From assembly GCA_023415835.1 (NCBI GenBank), contig JAEZJK010000003.1, positions 1 to 64,000 on the forward strand: a stretch of 64,000 bases of DNA, read 5' to 3'. Source of the stretch: Bacillota bacterium. Lineage in GTDB: Bacteria; Bacillota; UBA4882; UBA8346. Positions 43,272 through 52,214 of this stretch are shown here, piece after piece. Made by a program: the position numbers and the translations under genes. The notes below the pieces were generated by a model that saw only the letters and a program-made list of their open reading frames with translations, had not been told where the DNA came from and did no database searches. The stretch's first letter is position 1; every line of letters begins with the position of its first letter.

Positions 43272-43633
43272 TGACAGTCCCTCCATGATGATTATTTATC
43301 TATATGATATGATAAAAACATCCATCGCAATGGTTAATTTGGCCAATCCAATTTTTAACATCAAGATTGATGGAAAAACACCTCCGCTGCCTTGAAAAAT
43401 TTACTCCGGATCCGAATAATAAACATGATAATTACGAAAAATATCCTCCTGTAAGAGAACTATGATATTTTTGCCCTTTTAATTTTAGTATTAAAAACAG
43501 AAAATTCCATTTATAACCTATAAACCATTTTCTCCTGTTTGAGGCAATGTTTGTCGCAATCAGTAGTATAGATCTGTTTTAATCCGGCTATATTATAAAA
43601 GTTAATTGCGTACTTTAAGGAAGGGGGATAGGA
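43272..43633. other. Divergent intergenic region without a recognisable gene
   Basis: About 360 bp separate the EEP gene from the DUF4912 gene, which run in opposite directions, so both promoters should lie here. It is AT-rich with a TATATTATAAA stretch near 43589 that could be a -10 region, but I find no paired -35 box. Otherwise nothing stands out beyond the AAGGAAGGGGG RBS at its end. Confidence 0.4.
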
Positions 43634-44680
43634 ATGACCCGAGAGGAATTGGCGGGAAAAACAAAAACTAAACTAGTAGAGATCGCCAAATCGTTAGGAG
43701 TAAAAGGAGTCTCCAAACTTACTCGGGATGATCTCATTGAGCATATCTTACTTTTGGATCCGCCATTTTCTGCCAATCCCAACCAGGAAAAGGAGATATC
43801 TCAACATTTAAACAAAACCCTAGTAGAAACGGAGCCGTTTTATGTACAACCTCCTCTGCCGGAACACTTGATTGATGTGACAATGGCAGGAAACGGAGAA
43901 GTTCACATCCCTCAAGATTATAACGATACCGGAATTGCACTGATGGTTCGCGACCCTTATTGGTTATACACTTATTGGAATGTAAATCATGAAACCAAAG
44001 ATCAAATAGCTTCGAACTTCGGAACATGGGAAAATATACCACTATTCTTGCGGGTTTATGATACCACCGATGTGAATGGTTTTGACGGTTTTAACAGCAA
44101 CTATTATTTTGACATCCAACTAAACCATCCGGCCAATAACTGGTATATCCACGTTGGAGGGCCGAATCGCACTTTTTGCGTAGATTTAGGTTTTATCCAG
44201 GCCAACGGAAGTTTTTATACTATCGTTCGTTCCAATATTGTAACCACACCCCGGGATAATGTATCCGATGTAATCGATGAAGAGTGGATGGTTATCGAAG
44301 AAGATTTTCGCCGGCTTTATCGTTTGGCTGGCGGAGAGGACGGTAATAGTTCCGCAGAATTAGTTGAGGCTTTAATAAAAAGGTTGGAACGGGAAATCGG
44401 TTCCGGCGCTGTCAGTAGCCTGGCAAGTCCGGCCAAATTCCAACCTAAGGAACGAAAGTTTTGGTTAGTTCTTAATACTGAATTAATTGTTTATGGGGCC
44501 ACCGAACCTGATGCTCAAGTTTCCATCCAGGATGAACCGATTAAACTCCGTCCAGATGGTTCATTCACAATCCGTTTTGCATTACCTGATGGAACCCAGG
44601 TCATACCGGTGACTGCTCATTCTGCCGATGGGGTTGATACGATCAACATTACCCCAACCGTCTCCAAACAGACCACTTAG
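43634..44680 (+). CDS. DUF4912-domain protein with Rho-N/SAP-like N-terminus
   Basis: It has 348 residues. The first about 45 residues (KTKLVEIAKSLGVKGVSKLT) resemble the Rho N-terminal/SAP helix-extension-helix module. ALMVRDPYWLYTYWNVNHET is the hallmark of DUF4912, and the beta-rich domain continues to about residue 200. A C-terminal beta-sandwich-like part (about 270-345) contains LVLNTELIVYGATEPDAQVS. DUF4912 genes are regular neighbours of GH57 enzymes, as here. The role is unknown, possibly carbohydrate binding. Confidence 0.85.
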   Translation: MTREELAGKTKTKLVEIAKSLGVKGVSKLTRDDLIEHILLLDPPFSANPNQEKEISQHLNKTLVETEPFYVQPPLPEHLIDVTMAGNGEVHIPQDYNDTGIALMVRDPYWLYTYWNVNHETKDQIASNFGTWENIPLFLRVYDTTDVNGFDGFNSNYYFDIQLNHPANNWYIHVGGPNRTFCVDLGFIQANGSFYTIVRSNIVTTPRDNVSDVIDEEWMVIEEDFRRLYRLAGGEDGNSSAELVEALIKRLEREIGSGAVSSLASPAKFQPKERKFWLVLNTELIVYGATEPDAQVSIQDEPIKLRPDGSFTIRFALPDGTQVIPVTAHSADGVDTINITPTVSKQTT

Positions 44681-44697
44681 AAAAAGCTGTTGCTTGT

Positions 44698-44847
44698 CGA
44701 TCCACGTCAATCCCATTTTATATAAATTTGCTTGGGGTCAATTTGGAAATTAACGTGGACGCCTTCAAGAAAATATCATTGATGTTTATCGATCCGCGTC
44801 AATACTTTTATTAGTTTGCTTAGTTAAATTGGAAATTGACGTGGACG
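44698..44847. repeat. Two tandem stem-loop repeats between the DUF4912 and GH57 genes
   Basis: Copy A has arms CGATCCACGTCAAT (44698-44711) and ATTAACGTGGACG (44749-44761). Copy B has arms CGATCCGCGTCAAT (44790-44803) and ATTGACGTGGACG (44835-44847). The loops share TTTGCTT and AAATTGGAAATT text, so the unit is repeated directly with a period of about 90 bp. Confidence 0.75.
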
Positions 44848-44867
44848 ATTATTAAGGAGTTGATCTG

Positions 44868-46496
44868 ATGGAAAAAGGGTATTTAGCCGTAGTTTTACAT
44901 GCCCATTTACCATTTGTCCGCCATCCGGAATTTCCGGATTTTCTCGAAGAAAATTGGTTTTACGAAGCCATTACTGAAACCTATATTCCACTATTGAGGG
45001 TTTTCCAAAAATTGGCCGATGATGGCATCAAATACCGAGTTACCGTTAATCTTTCGCCACCGCTGCTTTCAATGTTCAAAGATTCTTTATTGCAGCAAAG
45101 ATATTTAAAAAAAATTGAAAACTTAATCGAGCTTGCCGAAAAAGAAGTAGAACGTACCAGATGGATGCCGGAATTCCATGATTTAGCCGTGATGTATCTG
45201 GAGCATTTTCGGTTTTGTCACTACTTTTTTGCCGAAAAGAACCGTTGTGATTTGACTAACGCTTTTCGCCAGCTGGAAGATTCCGGTAACATTGAGATTA
45301 TCACTTGCGCGGCGACCCACGGCTATCTCCCCTTAATGTTGAATCCCACTGCCGTCCGGGCTCAGATAAAGTTATCCGTCCAATACCATTTTCAGGCATT
45401 AAACCGTTTTCCCCAAGGCATCTGGTTACCCGAATGCGGATATCAGCCCGGGGTAGATGAGATTCTTAGAAGTGAAGGTTTACGATACTTTTTTACTGAC
45501 GCCCATGGTATCCTCCATGCATCCCCTCGTCCTAAATATGGGGTTTTTGCGCCGATCTACTGCCCTTCAGGAGTGGCGGCTTTTGGAAGGGATCTTGAGT
45601 CCTCGAAACAAGTGTGGAGCGCTAACGAGGGTTATCCCGGGGATTATGACTACCGTGAATTCTACCGTGATATAGGATTTGACTTGGAATACGATTATAT
45701 CCGCCCCCACCTTCCTTCTAATGGTATAAGGGCTTTTACCGGCCTCAAATATTATCGGATCACCGGCAAAACAATGGACAAACAACCATATAATATTTGG
45801 GCGGGTAAGGAAAAGGCAGCGCTTCATGCGGGGAATTTTATGTTCAACCGGGAAAGGCAAATTGACTATTTAACATCGGTTTTAGATCGAAAACCAATTA
45901 TAATTTCTCCCTATGATGCCGAACTATTTGGGCATTGGTGGTTTGAAGGTCCGCTTTGGCTTGACTATTTAATCCGCAAAATAACTTATGATCAAAAGAT
46001 AGTTAAATTAATTACTCCCGGAGATTATTTAGAAGTTTATCCCCGGAACCAAGTAGCAACCCCCTCAATGTCCAGTTGGGGGTATAAAGGGTACAATGAA
46101 GTATGGCTTGAAGGTAGTAATGATTGGATTTACCGGCACCTTCATAAAGTTGCCGATCGGATGGTGGAATTGGCGCAATATTTCCCGCGGGCAGAGGGAA
46201 ACCTGCGGCGTGCCTTAAACCAAGCTGCCCGTGAAGTTTTACTCCTCCAAAGTAGTGATTGGGCGTTTATCATGAAAACCGGAACCATGGTAGATTATGC
46301 TGTCAAAAGGACTAAAACCCATATCAACCGGTTTAACAATTTATATGACCAAATAAAATATAACCGGATCGATTCCGGATATTTAACGCAATTAGAGGAT
46401 AAAGACAATATTTTCCCGGATTTAAGTTATCAAGTTTACAATCCCAATTATACTTCCTATGAACCCTTGCCGGAAGTGGCGGCGGCACAAATATAG
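44868..46496 (+). CDS. GH57 1,4-alpha-glucan branching enzyme-like protein
   Basis: It has 542 residues. LAVVLHAHLPFVRHPEF is the first GH57 motif, IWLPECGYQPG contains the nucleophile glutamate, and YDAELFGHWWFEGP contains the acid/base aspartate. The C-terminal DUF1957 helical domain (SSDWAFIMKTGTMVDYAVKR) is typical of GH57 branching enzymes. It likely works in alpha-glucan metabolism. AAGGAG is 9 bases before the ATG. Confidence 0.93.
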   Translation: MEKGYLAVVLHAHLPFVRHPEFPDFLEENWFYEAITETYIPLLRVFQKLADDGIKYRVTVNLSPPLLSMFKDSLLQQRYLKKIENLIELAEKEVERTRWMPEFHDLAVMYLEHFRFCHYFFAEKNRCDLTNAFRQLEDSGNIEIITCAATHGYLPLMLNPTAVRAQIKLSVQYHFQALNRFPQGIWLPECGYQPGVDEILRSEGLRYFFTDAHGILHASPRPKYGVFAPIYCPSGVAAFGRDLESSKQVWSANEGYPGDYDYREFYRDIGFDLEYDYIRPHLPSNGIRAFTGLKYYRITGKTMDKQPYNIWAGKEKAALHAGNFMFNRERQIDYLTSVLDRKPIIISPYDAELFGHWWFEGPLWLDYLIRKITYDQKIVKLITPGDYLEVYPRNQVATPSMSSWGYKGYNEVWLEGSNDWIYRHLHKVADRMVELAQYFPRAEGNLRRALNQAAREVLLLQSSDWAFIMKTGTMVDYAVKRTKTHINRFNNLYDQIKYNRIDSGYLTQLEDKDNIFPDLSYQVYNPNYTSYEPLPEVAAAQI

Positions 46497-46570
46497 TAAT
46501 TTGAGGGTTGAGCAAGAGGAATCTCGAAAGCAGTAGTCGGAAGTCTAGGAATTAAAAGTTAGCCGTTATT

Positions 46571-46619
46571 GGAGAAGAAGTTTAGGATATAAAAAGTTTG
46601 AACTTCACACTTCTTCTCC
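46571..46619. terminator. Stem-loop between convergent genes
   Basis: The arms GGAGAAGAAGT (46571-46581) and ACTTCTTCTCC (46609-46619) pair perfectly between the convergent GH57 and MORN-like genes. No strong U-tract follows on either strand, so termination is only suggested by position. Confidence 0.45.
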
Positions 46620-46637
46620 CTCAAGGATGGCAAGATG

Positions 46638-47591
46638 TTATTTAATGGCAAAACCGCCGTACTCTAATACATTACCGTCTTCATTAATTTTAAGCGGAGC
46701 ATACTTTTTATATAATATCTTACTAATAATAACGTCCTCAGCCAAATAACCCGCTTGAACCTTTCCGCTTTCATAAAAATATATGCCTCGGGAATCAATT
46801 AAAAATTTGATACCGTTCGATTCGATGAATTCCCCGTAAGGCCTACCCTTTTTTAAATTTCCCGATTCATAAAAACTAATCTCAGTATTCCTTGGTAACG
46901 TATATTTCCCAATAATTATGTCTTCGGCTAAAGTCCCTTCATTTAATTTCCCCGACTTATAAAAAGACACGATCTCGGAACCTTTAAATTCATAACCATT
47001 GATGATGGTATTCTTCTCCAACCGGCCCATATATACTTGACCGGAATCATGGTATGTTATTTTTTTGGCGCCGTAGTCTATCCCATTAATCGTTGTTGTA
47101 TTTGCTAAATAACCCTCTTTTACTTTGCCGGAACTATAAAAGGTTATCTTAGTTAATCCTTTATAAAAAACTCCATTAATTTTAGCGGCAGTGGCTAAAG
47201 TGCCTTCCTCTATTTCCCCGGATTCCGTAAATTTAATCTGACGGTTCATTTTAAATCTTGCTGAATTAGTTATTAAATCCTCCGCTAATACTCCAACAGC
47301 AATATTGCCGTTCTCATAAAAAGTAATGACTGTTAACCCTTTAAATGCGACTTTTAAACCTCCGGCTTTTGCCGTTATATCTTCGGCAAGAGTTGCCCTG
47401 TGGATTGTCTTGGTTCTGTCGTAATATGATAAAGTAGAGCCTTTCTCATTATTGGAATCGTCATAAACCTTAAAGTTCGTTCCATTTACGGCTATCATAA
47501 TAATTTTATTATCAACCGCCGCCAATAAAATACTGTTTGAGAATAACAAACTACCAAAAACCGCCAGTAACAATAATTTGTTTTTTCTCAT
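46638..47591 (-). CDS. Secreted MORN-like repeat protein
   Basis: It has 317 residues from ATG 47591 (GGAGG, 8 bases upstream; the longer frame adds MEEPK). A signal peptide covers residues 1-24. Seven to eight repeats of about 35 residues follow with the pattern F/YY-x-S/N-G-x(3-5)-G-x-LA-x(4)-I-x-G, for example ITFYENGNIAVGVLAEDLIT and ITFYSSGKVKEGYLANTTTI. This resembles YwqK/MORN-type beta-hairpin repeats. It is probably exported and structural or binding, with no catalytic motif. Confidence 0.8.
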   Translation of the reverse strand: MRKNKLLLLAVFGSLLFSNSILLAAVDNKIIMIAVNGTNFKVYDDSNNEKGSTLSYYDRTKTIHRATLAEDITAKAGGLKVAFKGLTVITFYENGNIAVGVLAEDLITNSARFKMNRQIKFTESGEIEEGTLATAAKINGVFYKGLTKITFYSSGKVKEGYLANTTTINGIDYGAKKITYHDSGQVYMGRLEKNTIINGYEFKGSEIVSFYKSGKLNEGTLAEDIIIGKYTLPRNTEISFYESGNLKKGRPYGEFIESNGIKFLIDSRGIYFYESGKVQAGYLAEDVIISKILYKKYAPLKINEDGNVLEYGGFAIK

Positions 47592-47710
47592 TTTAGGTTC
47601 CTCCAAAAAGTATTTCCGCTATATCATTTATTTCTCGCTGAATACAAATTTTCCCTCTATATTCCTAAAATATATACTTCCGGACTTCTTTCCTTAAGGA
47701 TAGGCCTTAA

Positions 47711-47962
47711 GATACATTATTTAGTGATTCTCAACTCGCCCCTTATTTCCCCCCTCTCGATCCGGCTGAAAGCTTTGGGAAAACACTGATGGCCATCAAC
47801 AGCGTCGCTTTAAACGGAGCTATGGAAATTTACGCGGCGGTCAAACAAACCGGGACAAAGTCCCCGGCCTCACCGTAGTTTGCCGGGGAGATGGCCGGGC
47901 TCTTCAAAAAGGCGGGCAATAAAGTCGCGTGCCCCCAGGAGCAAATACGGCTACCAAGCTAA
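47711..47962 (+). pseudogene. Decayed ORF of unknown family
   Basis: One frame is open apart from a TAG at 47876-47878. It reads LAPYFPPLDPAESFGKTLMA, INSVALNGAMEIYAAVKQTG and, past the stop, FAGEMAGLFKKAGNKVACPQ. The G+C-rich third positions look like true former coding sequence. I do not recognise the family. There is no RBS or clear start. Confidence 0.4.
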
Positions 47963-48059
47963 CTTAATCGAACCAATTTCAGAGCATGACGAGCACTCCG
48001 TTTTTTTAGGGAAGAAATCCGCGGATTATTATCAAAAATTTTCGAGGAGTATTTAAACG

Positions 48060-48200
48060 CTTCGGAGATTAATTGGAACTATCGGGAGACTGATCTTTAC
48101 TATCCGGATACTAACCGGATCTATCCCGAGGCTAATTTTTACTATCCCGACACTAACCGGATCTATCCCGAGGCTAATTCGAACTCTTCGGAGTGTGACC
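48060..48200. repeat. Degenerate 21-bp tandem repeat array
   Basis: Units such as TTTACTATCCCGACACTAACC and GGATCTATCCCGAGGCTAATT alternate. The 42-bp pair occurs twice almost exactly (about 48098-48139 and 48140-48181), with more diverged units on both sides. The plus strand is open through the array and reads heptads like DLYYPDT and NRIYPEA, but lacks a start. The flanks have no gene. Confidence 0.75.
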
Positions 48201-48269
48201 AGACCCTCCGGACAAGGGTAACTCGGTCAAAATTATCCCATCGCGAGGAGCATTAGGGGCATGAAGAAT

Positions 48270-49007
48270 TTAGCGGGGGAAGTTAGGAATATGTTTAGTA
48301 ACTTCTTTGACCGTAAAAAAGCCGTTCTCGTCCTTTGCAATCCTAAGCTTAGTTTGGGCTACTGTTTTATCCTTCTTGGAGTCCTTGACTTGTAACCGGA
48401 TCTCAAAACTGGGACTTTCCTTTTTATCGTTAAAATCAACACTCCAATACACCTTGTTCCCGCGGGTCACGGTGTCCGCTCCCAACTCAGTCACCTTGCC
48501 TTTTTCCCAACTCAAGAATAGGCCATATTCCGCGATCCAATGATAGGTTATATTCCGGGGAGTTTTGCCGCTTAAAAACTTTGCGGTCAACGGAATGCCA
48601 ACCGACGAGGAGAGCGCCGGCGTATACTTTTTGATTAGCGGTTCAATTACCACTTGGGGGGTGAAATATTTGTAAATGCTAAATAATCCATAAACCAGGA
48701 ATATCGCCAACACTCCCAGGGCCGGAACTAAGGTATTGGATTTCCAAACTGAAAAAAAGGAACGACTGTCAGCCTCTTTCCTGAAAGCTTCCTGCCGGAC
48801 CCGCTGCCGCCAGGCGGAACTGAACTGCGGGGCTGGTCCACTTTTGGCCGTCTGCCGCCACATCTCCAGGGCTAGTTTCATTTCCCGATACTCTTCCCGG
48901 CAGCCCGGGCAGGATTGGAGATGGCCATGAAGTTGCCCGGCTAAAACTCCCTCAATTTCTCCGGCCGCTAGTTTTTCAAGGTACTTGCGCACAGTATAAC
49001 ATTTCAT
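48270..49007 (-). CDS. Anti-sigma-factor-like zf-HC2 membrane protein
   Basis: It has 245 residues from ATG 49007, preceded by GGAGGGAGG. The longer frame to 49088 is not preferred. The N-terminus has the zinc pattern H-x3-C-x2-C (HGHLQSCPGCREE) of the zf-HC2 anti-sigma fold. One transmembrane helix (LVPALGVLAIFLVYGLFSIY) follows, and then an extracytoplasmic beta-rich domain (about 130-235). No sigma-factor gene is adjacent, so the partner is unknown. Confidence 0.8.
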   Translation of the reverse strand: MKCYTVRKYLEKLAAGEIEGVLAGQLHGHLQSCPGCREEYREMKLALEMWRQTAKSGPAPQFSSAWRQRVRQEAFRKEADSRSFFSVWKSNTLVPALGVLAIFLVYGLFSIYKYFTPQVVIEPLIKKYTPALSSSVGIPLTAKFLSGKTPRNITYHWIAEYGLFLSWEKGKVTELGADTVTRGNKVYWSVDFNDKKESPSFEIRLQVKDSKKDKTVAQTKLRIAKDENGFFTVKEVTKHIPNFPR

Positions 49008-49382
49008 GTTAATCCTCCCTCCAATTAAGGCTAGGCTAGATCCCGCTTTTATTTTACCATTCCTCCCAACTATCCTCAACAACCCCAAAAACTAACCTGC
49101 AATCTTTAGGAATGTCCTTCGTTTCACTTCTTAGTTTAGAGTTAAAAATGTTTAAGAGTTGAAAATGGCGATCTTTACTCTTTACCATTTACTCTTTACC
49201 CTTTACCAGCCTTACCAGCAATTACTTGAAGGAAACCTCAGCTGAAACCAGAATAACCTGATATAATGTTATGTAAATTTCATGCTTATATTCACATCCA
49301 GTTACCAATAAGCAAAATGACTACCCAGTTAGCTCTAGGTTTAAGTCTAAAACCAGCTCACCCGTTTGTGTCAAATCAAATT
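49008..49382. other. Gene-free stretch upstream of the anti-sigma-like gene
   Basis: It contains low-complexity TTTACTCTTTACC repeats near 49173-49206 and no credible gene. It must carry the promoter of the minus-strand zf-HC2 gene and perhaps that of the plus-strand SLH gene. I see no consensus pair. Confidence 0.4.
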
Positions 49383-49469
49383 CGCCTCACCCCCTACCCC
49401 CTCTCCTTCAGAGGAGAGGGGGACGAACGGGGAACGCATACTATAGCTAATGTTGCGCGGGGTGAGGCG
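49383..49469. repeat. Nested palindromic repeat element
   Basis: The outer arms CGCCTCACCCC (49383-49393) and GGGGTGAGGCG (49459-49469) are perfect inverses. Inside them CCCCCTCTCCT and AGGAGAGGGGG form a second perfect hairpin with a 4-base loop. It is a small non-coding element of the REP/MITE kind ahead of the SLH gene. Confidence 0.75.
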
Positions 49470-49558
49470 GTTTGCGATCCTGATTAAACTGGATAGTCAT
49501 TATAAACAATGAAAGGTGAAATATCAAATAAGGTCTACAGGCGAAAGGAGAAGTATCG

Positions 49559-50791
49559 ATGTTAATTACTAAAAGAAAATTTCATTTGATGCTGATGATT
49601 TCTTTAATCAGTTCCCTGATTTTTAGCGCCCAGGTCCAAGCTGCCGCAACTGTCTCCGACATTCAAAACCACTGGGCAACCAAACCGATCGAAACTTTAA
49701 CGGATCGAGAGGTGATTAATGGTTATCCGGACGGGACCTTCAAGCCGGATCAGGCCATTACCCGGGCCGAATTAGCCAAAATAATCAGTAAAACATTTAA
49801 TTATCAACCGGTAAAAGAAAGTAGTTTACCTGATACCGCCGGACATTGGGCAGCTTCTTATATGAACGCTTTGGCCGGGCAAAAAGTGATGAACAGCTTC
49901 GCCGACGGTAATTTTCAGCCGGAAAGGACGGTCAGCCGCGCCCAGCTAACGACATTTATGGCCCGAATCCTTAACTTGGCCAAACCGGAGGAACAATTCG
50001 CCACAGATTGGCCAGCGAGTTTCGTAGATGTTCCAACCGGCCATTGGGCTTTCCGTTATATTGAACTCGGCAACAAGTTTGGGGTACTTCCGCCGCAATA
50101 CAAAACCGAGTTCCATCCCGATCAAGCGGTCACTAGGGCTGAAGCTGTTTGGATGATTCAAGCCTTAAACAAATTGGAAGTCTCAAAGGGGAAAATTAGC
50201 CAAGTTGATTCCGGAAGCGGCTTATTAAATATTCAAAAAACATCCGAGAATGACCCGTTAATGGTGCTAGTGACGCCCGAGACGATCCTGCTTCGGAATA
50301 ATGCCACCGCTCCGGTTGATGACCTTTTAGAAGGGGATGAAGTTACCGCTGTCTCCGAACCGTCGGGAGACGTCAAATTCCTGAAAGCCTTTGGCCGGAT
50401 TACCAAGAACGACTTGCTTTCCCGGATTAGCACTATGACGAAAGGCCGTTTGGATCGGGAGCAGATTGCCACAATCATGGCCGGTGACTGGGAATCGGTT
50501 AAAGACAACATGAAAGGCGGCCTCTACAACAAAATGGTTGATTTAGGATTGACCCCGGCCGAAGCTGAAAGTATTATGGTTCAAGACTGGAACTACCTTG
50601 ACACTTTGAGCCGAGACCGTTTAGCCGAAGCATTATCCGGCTATCTCGGGATAACCATTGACTTTAGCCAGGCGCTCTTGGCCAGGGATATGGAGAAGAT
50701 CAAGGAGTATGGCAAGATTGAGCTGGCGACTGCGGCTTTAAGTAAGCTGCTGGGGGTAACAACCGCCAGTAATGAAAATGAACCTTATTGA
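49559..50791 (+). CDS. S-layer-homology (SLH) domain protein
   Basis: It has 410 residues. A signal peptide covers about 1-29. Three SLH domains follow: IQNHWATKPIETLTDREVIN, TAGHWAASYMNALAGQKVMN and PTGHWAFRYIELGNKFGVLP, each with a later ITRAEL/VSRAQL/VTRAEA helix. The C-terminal about 190 residues are of unknown type. SLH domains bind pyruvylated secondary cell-wall polymers, so this protein is likely held at the envelope. AAAGGAG lies 9 bases before the ATG. Confidence 0.92.
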   Translation: MLITKRKFHLMLMISLISSLIFSAQVQAAATVSDIQNHWATKPIETLTDREVINGYPDGTFKPDQAITRAELAKIISKTFNYQPVKESSLPDTAGHWAASYMNALAGQKVMNSFADGNFQPERTVSRAQLTTFMARILNLAKPEEQFATDWPASFVDVPTGHWAFRYIELGNKFGVLPPQYKTEFHPDQAVTRAEAVWMIQALNKLEVSKGKISQVDSGSGLLNIQKTSENDPLMVLVTPETILLRNNATAPVDDLLEGDEVTAVSEPSGDVKFLKAFGRITKNDLLSRISTMTKGRLDREQIATIMAGDWESVKDNMKGGLYNKMVDLGLTPAEAESIMVQDWNYLDTLSRDRLAEALSGYLGITIDFSQALLARDMEKIKEYGKIELATAALSKLLGVTTASNENEPY

Positions 50792-50823
50792 TTGATTTTA
50801 TAAGTTGAATTTCCGCTAACTAT

Positions 50824-50871
50824 ATATGTCGCAATAAGTTTCTTGGATAAGCGAGGATTATTGCGACATAT
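50824..50871 (+). terminator. Stem-loop after the SLH gene
   Basis: ATATGTCGCAATAA (50824-50837) and TTATTGCGACATAT (50858-50871) are perfect 14-bp inverse arms with a 20-base loop, starting 33 bp after the SLH stop. TTTCCC follows, a weak U-tract. Confidence 0.5.
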
Positions 50872-50886
50872 TTCCCTTGCTCCATA

Positions 50887-50967
50887 AATTGAAATAAACA
50901 ACCTGACTTACCCTTTTCCATCCATGCTTTAAGGATGGAAAAGGGTAAGCAAAATTTATTTCAATTT
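50887..50967. repeat. Large near-perfect palindrome
   Basis: The core arms CTTACCCTTTTCCATCC (50907-50923) and GGATGGAAAAGGGTAAG (50933-50949) pair perfectly over 17 bp. Outer arms AAATTGAAATAAA and TTTATTTCAATTT extend the structure to about 80 bases. No U-tract follows. Confidence 0.75.
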
Positions 50968-50999
50968 TTATATCTAAAACCATTAATAATCGACTAACG

Positions 51000-51040
51000 A
51001 AAGGCCGGAATGATAAGTTACTTCCGGTCTTTTATTTTTG
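51000..51040 (+). terminator. Intrinsic terminator
   Basis: AAAGGCCGGAA and TTCCGGTCTTT pair with one G-T wobble, followed by TTATTTTTG. It most likely ends transcription from the SLH gene before the convergent HD-GYP gene. Confidence 0.7.
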
Positions 51041-51102
51041 TTGTTAAATTTATCTGCCCAAAACCCGCCGGGCCTTAAATAACCCGGGGAATTGCGCTAT
51101 TT

Positions 51103-51993
51103 TTATTTGTTTCTATGATAGATACTATTGGAAGGTCCGACTCTTGTTTTAAGTTGGCCAAATTGTTGAATTTTACGTAGGCTTTCGATACCAATTTCTT
51201 TAAAAACCTGGACACATTGGGGGCAGAATTGTTTTCCAGATTGTTCGTCGATTTCAGCTATTGCTTCTTCCATGAGCTTGGCTGCTTTGTATGGGCGATT
51301 GCTGATCATGGCGTCCAAAGCGTCAGCAATCGAAAAAATTCTTACTTCAAGGGGAATTTCTTCTCCTTTTAAACCTCGTGGATATCCTGAACCGTCATAA
51401 CGTTCATGATGTAATAATACAATATTCGCCGCAAATTTTAAATAATCAATCTTTCTAATAATTTCATACCCTACTACTGGATGTAATTTTACTAGATTCC
51501 ACTCTTCAGAACTTAAGGGGCAGTTTTTTGAAAGAATAGCATCCGGTATTCCCACTTTTCCAATATCATGTAAAATTCCGGCCCAAGCAAGCAGACGAAA
51601 TTTTTCTTCTCCCAATCCAAATTTTTCAGCTATTAATAATGCATAACTGGATACTCTAGCTGAATGCCCCCATGTTTCATGATCCCTTAAATCAAGAGTA
51701 TAAGCCAGGGCTTTTAAGGTTTCTTCGTAAGTTTTATTAAGCTCTTTCAGATGATTATCCTGGATTTCTAATTTTTCGGTAAAAGTTTTATTTAATAATA
51801 AAAGGTTTTGACGAAAGATCAGGAAAAGGGAAAGTATAAGTAACACTATTGGCAAAAAAAATAGTAATATTTGCCGCCAGTAATCGGCTTTGCTTGAAAA
51901 CTGCCAGAAATTACAATATCCGGCTATGAAAAAAACTAAAAAAATAAACCAAAATATAATAAAATCCAAAATAGACTTGCCTTTGATAGTCAT
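51103..51993 (-). CDS. Membrane-anchored HD-GYP domain protein
   Basis: It has 296 residues from ATG 51993 (AAGGTGG, 7 bases upstream). Two transmembrane segments lie at about 8-27 and 41-62, then a short coiled coil (LEIQDNHLKELNKTYEETLK). The phosphodiesterase core then shows HDIGKVGIPD and HHERYDGSGYPRGLKGEEIP, both metal and GYP motifs intact. Degradation of cyclic di-GMP or a related dinucleotide is expected. It is the last gene of the chemosensory region. Confidence 0.92.
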   Translation of the reverse strand: MTIKGKSILDFIIFWFIFLVFFIAGYCNFWQFSSKADYWRQILLFFLPIVLLILSLFLIFRQNLLLLNKTFTEKLEIQDNHLKELNKTYEETLKALAYTLDLRDHETWGHSARVSSYALLIAEKFGLGEEKFRLLAWAGILHDIGKVGIPDAILSKNCPLSSEEWNLVKLHPVVGYEIIRKIDYLKFAANIVLLHHERYDGSGYPRGLKGEEIPLEVRIFSIADALDAMISNRPYKAAKLMEEAIAEIDEQSGKQFCPQCVQVFKEIGIESLRKIQQFGQLKTRVGPSNSIYHRNK

Positions 51994-52214
51994 CAAACTA
52001 CCACCTTGTAATTTTTTTAGCAGTTATTCAATGATCAAAGATCAAAATTAAAGCCTATCGTTATCCAACAAACGTATTTTCTAACTATAAATTAAAATAA
52101 ATTTGATTGTTATTTTCTTCCCGGAACCAATGGTAAGAATAGGAATTTTATTTCTGAAATTATTTATCCTATATAAAACTGAATACGAGAGCAGTGAAAC
52201 ATTAACAAGCTGAC

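Noticed and set aside
44698..44847. Rho-independent terminator of the DUF4912 gene
   Set aside because: Stem-loops are repeated and long-looped and lack a U-tract.
48270..49088. Sigma/anti-sigma operon
   Set aside because: The zf-HC2 protein is convincing, but no sigma-factor gene lies on either side within the window.
49383..49469. Promoter or riboswitch of the SLH gene
   Set aside because: Sequence is a nested palindrome typical of dispersed repeats; no -10/-35 pair or known riboswitch core.
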